Assembly (NCBI GenBank): GCA_025359585.1
Contig: JANYFX010000630.1
Coordinates: 1-5,623 of the forward strand
Source of the DNA: Rhizobacter sp.
Lineage (GTDB): Bacteria > Pseudomonadota > Gammaproteobacteria > Burkholderiales > Burkholderiaceae_C
Length of the DNA: 5,623 bases
Reading direction: 5' to 3'
Of this stretch, positions 1-3,513 are shown piece by piece. Numbering within the stretch: position 1 is the first letter of the stretch; every line of letters starts with the position of its first letter. Below the pieces are notes generated by a model. The model saw nothing but the letters and a program-made list of their open reading frames with translations, made no database searches and had not been told where the DNA came from. Made by a program: the position numbers and the translations under genes.

Positions 1-38
1 CCCATCGCGAAAAACTCAGCCGCGTTATTCCAGTGCAT
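1..38 (-). CDS. ccmD: CcmD, heme exporter small membrane protein (N-terminal fragment)
   Basis: The first 12 codons of a gene that leaves the window at its left edge. The ATG is at 38-36 and the peptide reads MHWNNAAEFFAMG. CcmD proteins are short, single-span inner-membrane proteins that begin with a W-x(n)-FFAMGGY-type segment just before the membrane helix; the FFAMG seen here is that signature. CcmD joins CcmA, CcmB and CcmC and is needed for release of heme-loaded CcmE. The start lies inside the end of ccmC (14-nt overlap, different frame), which suggests translational coupling; no strong Shine-Dalgarno sequence precedes it. The identification rests on a short peptide plus its position directly after ccmC, where ccmD is normally found. 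Confidence 0.82.
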   Translation of the reverse strand, partial: MHWNNAAEFFAM

Positions 39-765
39 CTTTGACCCAATCGGCGCTCGCTTCGCGCTCGAGAATGATGTTGCGCACGCGAGCGAGCGCC
101 ACCGCGATCGCGTACATCCAGAAAGCCAGCGCCATCAGCAGCATGCCCCAGAGCATGGTCTGCGCCATCGACGGCGAGCGTGTCAGTGATACAGACGCGC
201 CCTGGTGCAGAGTGTTCCACCACTTGACCGAAAAATAGATGATGGGCACGTTGACGACCCCGACGATCGCCAGCACCGCACCGGCCCGGTCGGCGCGGCG
301 CGGGTCGTCGATGGCGGCCTGCAGGGCCATGAAACCGAGGTAGAGGAAGAGCAGGATCAGCTCGGACGTGAGGCGCGCGTCCCAGACCCACCACGCGCCC
401 CACATCGGCTTGCCCCAGAGCGAGCCGGTCGCCAGCGAGAGAAAAGCGAACAGCGCGCCGGTGGGCGCCAGCGCCGTCGCCATCATGGCCGACAGGCGGG
501 TGTTGAAGGCCAGGCCGATCGCGGCCCAGAAAGCCATCGCGCAGTAGATCACCATCGACATCCAGCTCGCCGGCACGTGCACGAAGATGATCCGGTAGCC
601 CTCGCCCTGCTGGGCGTCGGTGGGTGCCACGAAGAAGCTGATCCACAGGCCGGCGATGCCCAGCAGCACGGCAGCCCAGGCGAACGGCGGCAGCAGGCGC
701 CCGGCCAGCGGGTAGAAGGCGGCGGGCGAGGCGAATCGCCACCAGAGTGAAGGAGTTTTGTTCAT
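25..765 (-). CDS. ccmC: CcmC, heme-handling/transfer protein of System I cytochrome c maturation
   Basis: An integral inner-membrane protein of 246 aa (E. coli CcmC is about 245). It binds heme on the periplasmic side and promotes its covalent attachment to the chaperone CcmE. The sequence shows the tryptophan-rich WWD motif at residues 122-130 (WGAWWVWDA, followed by RLTSELILLFLYLGF), and the two expected external heme-ligand histidines, H63 (FVHVP) and H187 (NTLHQG), on either side of it. About six hydrophobic segments are visible: ~28-46, 62-84, 93-113, 133-152, 160-180 and 203-225. The ATG start directly follows the ccmB stop codon with no spacer and only a weak ribosome site, so translation is probably coupled. 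The 3' end overlaps ccmD by 14 nt. All key residues are intact. Confidence 0.97.
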   Translation of the reverse strand: MNKTPSLWWRFASPAAFYPLAGRLLPPFAWAAVLLGIAGLWISFFVAPTDAQQGEGYRIIFVHVPASWMSMVIYCAMAFWAAIGLAFNTRLSAMMATALAPTGALFAFLSLATGSLWGKPMWGAWWVWDARLTSELILLFLYLGFMALQAAIDDPRRADRAGAVLAIVGVVNVPIIYFSVKWWNTLHQGASVSLTRSPSMAQTMLWGMLLMALAFWMYAIAVALARVRNIILEREASADWVKDALE

Positions 766-1431
766 CTATTCGATTGCAATGCGAAGGGCCACGGTCGCCG
801 CCCACGGCGCGAAGAATACGGTGATCGCGAGCAAAGCGCCCAATATGGACAACTGCGGCCCGGCGCCCAGGCCTGCGGCATGGGCCTCGACCGCGCCCGC
901 GCCGAAGATCAGGGTCGGGATGAAGAGTGGCAGCACCAGCAACGCGAGCAAGGCGCCACCGCCGCGCACGCCGAGGGTCAGGGCGGCGCCGACCGCGCCG
1001 ATCAGGCTCAGCACCGGTGTGCCGATCAGCAGCGCGACCACCATGACCTGGAGCGTGCCAACGTCGAGGTCGAACTGCAAACCGAGCAGCGGTGCGATCA
1101 GCACCAGCGGCAAGCCGCACAGCAGCCAGTGCGCGGCGATCTTGCCGGCCACGAGCAAGGTAAAAGATTGTGGCGACAGCAGCATCTGCTCCAGCGTGCC
1201 GTCGGCGTGGTCGGCCGCGAACAGGCGCGGCAGGCCGAGCAGCGTCGCCAGCAGTGCCGCGACCCAGATCACACCGGGCGCGATGCGCCGCAGCAGCTCG
1301 GGCTCGGGGCCGATGCCGAGCGGGAACAGCGTGACGACGACCACGAAGAAGAACAGCGCCGTGACGACCTCGCTGCGGCGGCGCGCGGCGAGCAGCAGGT
1401 CGCGGCGGGCTGCGATCCAGAGTGCGCTCAC
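766..1431 (-). CDS. ccmB: CcmB, ABC-type heme exporter permease subunit
   Basis: The membrane subunit that pairs with the CcmA ATPase. The CcmAB-CcmC-CcmD complex uses ATP hydrolysis to release holo-CcmE. I chose the GTG start at 1431-1429: it gives 221 aa, matching the family length of about 220, starts at the conserved region (SALWIAARRDLLLAARRRSEV), and is preceded by a good Shine-Dalgarno GAGGTGG at 1442-1436. The frame stays open upstream for another 50 codons, but that part lies inside ccmA and is not needed. The GTG overlaps the ccmA TGA by 4 nt. About six hydrophobic segments are visible (~24-41, 50-70, 91-117, 126-152, 158-181, 195-216). A conserved-looking cytoplasmic stretch at 72-88 (AADHADGTLEQMLLSPQ) resembles the CcmB segment thought to contact the ATPase. 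Confidence 0.95.
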   Translation of the reverse strand: MSALWIAARRDLLLAARRRSEVVTALFFFVVVVTLFPLGIGPEPELLRRIAPGVIWVAALLATLLGLPRLFAADHADGTLEQMLLSPQSFTLLVAGKIAAHWLLCGLPLVLIAPLLGLQFDLDVGTLQVMVVALLIGTPVLSLIGAVGAALTLGVRGGGALLALLVLPLFIPTLIFGAGAVEAHAAGLGAGPQLSILGALLAITVFFAPWAATVALRIAIE

Positions 1432-2033
1432 AAGACCACCTCGGCGCCGCCGGCGAGCGGCACCGGCTGGTGGCTCGTCAGCACCGCCATGCCACCGGCC
1501 GCGAGGTGGGCCTGGATCAGCTCGCCGACGAGGGCGACGGCGTTCGTGTCGAGTGCAGCGAAAGGTTCGTCCAGCACCCACAGCATGGCCGGGCGAACCA
1601 GCAGGCGGGCCAGCAGCACACGGCGCTTCTGGCCCGCCGAGAGCCAGCGTGTCGGCAGGTTGCCGCGGCCGTGCAGGCCGATCCGCTGCAGCGCCGACAA
1701 GGCACCGGCTTCGTTGAGCGGCAGGCCGTCGAGCTCGTTGCCGAGGCGCAGGTTTTCGAGCGGCGTGAGCTCGTCTTTCACGGCCGCGTGGTGGCCCAGA
1801 TACAACAGCGCGCGTTTGAATTCGTCACCGCACTCGGCGATCGGTACGCCGCCCCAGCAGACCTCGCCATGGTCGGGTTCGCTCAGGCCGACGAGCGTGC
1901 GCAGCAAGGTGGTCTTGCCGGCCCCGTTGGTGCCCGTGACCTGCAGCCATGCACCCGGCGCCAGCGATAGGCTGAGGTCCTTGAACAACAGGCGCTCGCC
2001 CCGGGAACAGGCAAGGTGGGTGGCGCTGAGCAT
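1428..2033 (-). CDS. ccmA: CcmA, ABC transporter ATPase of the heme exporter complex
   Basis: The cytoplasmic nucleotide-binding subunit of CcmABCD, 201 aa (E. coli CcmA is about 207). ABC ATPase motifs appear in order: Walker A GTNGAGKTT at 34-42, ABC signature LSAGQKRR at 131-138, Walker B AMLWVLDEP at 149-157 with D155 and E156, D-loop ALDT at 160-163, and the H-loop histidine H188 (TSHQP). The N-terminus MLSATHLACSRGERLLF fits the family, which fixes the ATG at 2033-2031. The frame is open upstream to an ATG at 2267, but that extension has no family resemblance. The region just before the ATG is pyrimidine-rich (GCCTCC) with no Shine-Dalgarno sequence, unlike the downstream ccmB. The stop overlaps the ccmB GTG. 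This is the first gene of the leftward operon. Confidence 0.96.
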   Translation of the reverse strand: MLSATHLACSRGERLLFKDLSLSLAPGAWLQVTGTNGAGKTTLLRTLVGLSEPDHGEVCWGGVPIAECGDEFKRALLYLGHHAAVKDELTPLENLRLGNELDGLPLNEAGALSALQRIGLHGRGNLPTRWLSAGQKRRVLLARLLVRPAMLWVLDEPFAALDTNAVALVGELIQAHLAAGGMAVLTSHQPVPLAGGAEVVL

Positions 2034-2035
2034 GG

Positions 2036-2085
2036 AGGCGGTGGCGGCGTGGGTTCGGGTGGGTGTCGAAGGCTTGGCACCGCCT
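2036..2085 (-). repeat. Inverted repeat in the ccmA leader, covering the ribosome-binding region
   Basis: Perfect 8-nt arms AGGCGGTG (2036-2043) and CACCGCCT (2078-2085) are separated by 34 nt. In the leftward transcript the second arm ends 2 nt before the ccmA ATG, exactly where a Shine-Dalgarno sequence would sit; none is present. The transcript could therefore fold so that the initiation region is paired. Arms this short in GC-rich DNA can arise by chance, so any regulatory role is inference. Confidence 0.35.
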
Positions 2086-2105
2086 GTACGCACGCGGAGC
2101 GCTGC

Positions 2106-2134
2106 ATTATCTGCGGAACCCGAGGCCGTCTCGA
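2106..2134 (-). promoter_or_regulatory. Candidate sigma-70-type promoter for ccmABCD
   Basis: Read on the minus strand: a -35-like TCGAGA at 2134-2129 (4 of 6 to TTGACA), a 17-nt spacer, and a -10-like GATAAT at 2111-2106 (5 of 6 to TATAAT). Transcription would start near 2099, giving a leader of about 65 nt before ccmA. It is the best promoter-like match I found by eye on that strand. It has not been scored and the -35 is weak. Confidence 0.35.
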
Positions 2135-2152
2135 TCGAGTGCGAAACGCGTC

Positions 2153-2184
2153 GTTCGGACCGACCAATTTGGTCGCTACCGAAC
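2153..2184. repeat. Two-part palindrome upstream of the ccm promoter, candidate operator
   Basis: The core CGACCAA-T-TTGGTCG (2161-2175) is a perfect 7-bp inverted repeat around one central base. It is flanked by outer arms GTTCGG (2153-2158) and CCGAAC (2179-2184), separated from the core by 2 and 3 nt. Thirteen base pairs are symmetric overall. The centre lies about 69 bp upstream of the proposed ccmA transcription start, a position compatible with an activator or repressor dimer. No T-tract follows, so a terminator is unlikely. The protein that would bind is unknown. Confidence 0.45.
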
Positions 2185-2195
2185 ACATTTGAAGC

Positions 2196-2209
2196 GTCTG
2201 CTTGCAGAC
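2196..2209. repeat. Short perfect inverted repeat
   Basis: GTCTGC-TT-GCAGAC is a perfect 6-bp inverted repeat with a 2-nt centre, 12 bp right of the larger palindrome. Its size and symmetry fit a protein-binding half-site pair rather than an RNA hairpin, whose loop would be too tight without opening inner pairs. Function is unknown. Confidence 0.35.
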
Positions 2210-2274
2210 CCGACAAATGCTGACGGATTCTTCTGCGACCGGATGTAAGGTGCTCGCCAGTTGCCAACTATTGA

Positions 2275-2288
2275 CGCCTTTTGAGGCG
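2275..2288. repeat. Small hairpin
   Basis: CGCCT (2275-2279) and AGGCG (2284-2288) flank a TTTG tetraloop. It is a stable-looking small stem-loop, 19 nt left of the larger hairpin at 2307-2346. It may be part of a structured or dispersed repeat element; no function is assigned. Confidence 0.3.
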
Positions 2289-2306
2289 CGACAAGGCTCG
2301 ATGATG

Positions 2307-2346
2307 CGGTCCCGAAGCAGGCACACGGTTTGCCTCTTTCGGGCCG
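2307..2346. repeat. Long imperfect hairpin, candidate structured RNA or dispersed repeat
   Basis: Nested arms in order: CGG (2307-2309), bulged T, CCCGAA (2311-2316), GC, AGGCA (2319-2323), a 7-nt loop, TGCCT (2331-2335), CT, TTCGGG (2338-2343), CCG (2344-2346). This gives 14 pairs, interrupted by a single bulge and a 2x2 internal loop. It is the largest hairpin I found in the spacer. No T-tract follows on either side, so it does not look like an intrinsic terminator. It could be a REP-like dispersed element or part of a leader RNA; which of these is not decidable from one copy. Confidence 0.45.
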
Positions 2347-2418
2347 ACAGCAAGAGCTCGATGAGCCACAACAGCAGGGAAAGCGGAGTGAAAACACCTC
2401 AGGTTCGGTTCAAGCCAC

Positions 2419-2430
2419 ATAACGCGTTAT
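2419..2430. promoter_or_regulatory. 12-bp perfect palindrome upstream of apbE, candidate operator
   Basis: ATAACGCGTTAT is perfectly self-complementary with no spacer, ending 46 bp before the apbE ATG. It sits where an operator overlapping or close to the rightward promoter would be expected. No regulator gene is in the window and the site is not one I recognise. Confidence 0.35.
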
Positions 2431-2476
2431 TGCCGCGTGGTGTGGTTGCGGACCGTGCGCTTTCCCGGGGGCGGCC

Positions 2477-3487
2477 ATGATCTTCGGCTCGTCGAATTCC
2501 GGCCGCCGCTCGATGGACTTCGGGCGTGGCGGTGCCGTCGCACAAGGCGACTGGCATGCCCGCGAAGAAGCCATCATGGGCACCGCGATCCGGGTCGAAC
2601 TGTGGAGTGAAGACCGCGCCGACGGCGAAGCCGCGATCAACGCGGTGATGACCGAGATGCACCGCATTGACCACGCGATGAGCCCGCACAAGCCAGAGTC
2701 GGAGCTGTCGCGCATCAACCGCCACGCGGCCGCCGCGCCGGTCAAGCTCAGCGACGAGATGGCCCGGCTCGTCAGCCGCGCACTCGACTTCTCCAGGCTT
2801 TCCGGCGGCGCCTTCGACATCACCTACGCGAGCGTGGGCCAGCTCTACGACTACCGCGAAAAGATCAAACCGAGCGACGCAGCCATTGCCCAGGCACGCG
2901 AGTCGGTCGGTTATCAGAACCTGATCCTTGACACCGCAGCACGCACGCTGCGTTTTGCGCGCGACGGTGTGCGCATCGACCTCGGCGGTTTCGCCAAGGG
3001 CCATGCGGTCGACAACGCCGCGGCGATCCTGGCGCGGCGCGGCATCAAGAACGCGATCGTCTCGGCCGGTGGCGACAGCCGCGTGATGGGCGACCACCGC
3101 GGCCGGCCCTGGACCATCGCGATCCGCGACCCGCGCCGGCCCGGCGAAGTGGTGGCGGTGCTTCCGCTCGAAGACACGGCCATCTCCACATCCGGCGACT
3201 ACGAACGTTATTTCGAGCAGGACGGTGTGCGCTGCCACCACGTGCTCGACCCGAAAACCGGCAAGTCGCCGAGCAGCGTGCACAGCGTGACCATCCTCGC
3301 CGCCGATGGGCTCACGACCGAAGGGCTCTCGAAGAGCGTCTTCGTGCTGGGCGTGGAAAAGGGCATGCGGCTGATCGAATCGCAGGAGGGCGTCGACGCG
3401 GTCGTGATCGACGCTGCCGGGAAATTGCACTACTCGTCGGGCCTGCTCGACGGCGGGGCGCAGGCCGGCAACAAGACTCGTCAATGA
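2477..3487 (+). CDS. apbE: ApbE-family FAD:protein FMN transferase
   Basis: A 336-aa protein. ApbE enzymes use FAD to attach FMN covalently to a Thr/Ser of target proteins in a Mg-dependent reaction. Family landmarks in order: MGT at 34-36, SELSRIN at 75-81, GGAFDIT at 110-116, DLGGFAKGHAVD at 168-179, SAGGD at 196-200, STSGDYER at 237-244, HVLDPKTG at 255-262, and ADGLTTEGLSKS at 276-287. In the last, D277 and T281 have the spacing of the Mg-binding Asp/Thr of characterised members. The start at 2477 has a GGGGG ribosome site at 2467-2471, and an in-frame TAA at 2420 blocks extension; M13 (ATG at 2513) is an alternative. No hydrophobic signal peptide or lipobox precedes MGT, unlike the usual exported, often lipoprotein, ApbE. 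It lies 26 nt upstream of the HzsA-related gene, probably in one operon. The natural flavin target is not visible here. Confidence 0.93.
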   Translation: MIFGSSNSGRRSMDFGRGGAVAQGDWHAREEAIMGTAIRVELWSEDRADGEAAINAVMTEMHRIDHAMSPHKPESELSRINRHAAAAPVKLSDEMARLVSRALDFSRLSGGAFDITYASVGQLYDYREKIKPSDAAIAQARESVGYQNLILDTAARTLRFARDGVRIDLGGFAKGHAVDNAAAILARRGIKNAIVSAGGDSRVMGDHRGRPWTIAIRDPRRPGEVVAVLPLEDTAISTSGDYERYFEQDGVRCHHVLDPKTGKSPSSVHSVTILAADGLTTEGLSKSVFVLGVEKGMRLIESQEGVDAVVIDAAGKLHYSSGLLDGGAQAGNKTRQ

Positions 3488-3501
3488 ACGAACAGATCTA
3501 C

Positions 3502-3507
3502 AGGGGG
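3502..3507 (+). promoter_or_regulatory. Ribosome binding site deciding the start of the lipoprotein gene
   Basis: AGGGGG ends 6 nt before the ATG at 3514. An in-frame ATG at 3484, overlapping the apbE stop as ATGA, would add ten residues (MNEQIYRGTL) but lacks a Shine-Dalgarno sequence. The 3514 start also gives a compact, standard lipoprotein signal peptide. Confidence 0.7.
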
Positions 3508-3513
3508 ACTTTG

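Larger units (their letters stand above)
2034..2476. other. Divergent intergenic region, no convincing gene
   Basis: About 440 bp between the divergent ccmA and apbE starts. Open frames cross it on both strands, but their translations are rich in Ser/Arg/Cys, lack family resemblance and conflict with one another, so I call no gene. From about 2140 to 2430 the DNA is visibly less GC-rich than the flanking genes and contains a succession of inverted repeats, listed separately. Minor items: GTTG-C-CAAC at 2260-2268, GCTC-GAT-GAGC at 2356-2366, and a 9-nt direct repeat GCTCGATGA at 2296-2304 and 2356-2364 (60 bp apart). The region must carry the promoters of both units. I see no good sigma-70 promoter for apbE and no intrinsic terminator with a T-tract. 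Confidence 0.7.

Noticed and set aside
1432..1581. N-terminal extension of CcmB from an upstream ATG at 1581
   Set aside because: The extension is Arg/Pro-rich, lies inside ccmA and would exceed the family length. The GTG at 1431 has a good ribosome site and gives 221 aa.
2034..2267. N-terminal extension of CcmA from an ATG at 2267
   Set aside because: It would add 78 residues with no resemblance to CcmA. The family N-terminus begins at the ATG at 2033.
2296..2364. 9-nt direct repeat GCTCGATGA, 60 bp apart
   Set aside because: Only two copies with poorly matching flanks; not enough for a CRISPR or tandem array, and possible by chance.
2419..2432. Integron attC-like recombination site at the ATAACGCGTTAT palindrome
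   Set aside because: The required RYYYAAC and GTTRRRY core boxes are not present and there is no integrase or cassette structure.
2202..2480. A 92-codon plus-strand frame ending in an ATGA overlap with the apbE start
   Set aside because: The stop/start overlap is tempting, but the product has no hydrophobic or family signature, no ribosome site, and spans the palindromic tract; frames on the opposite strand are equally open.
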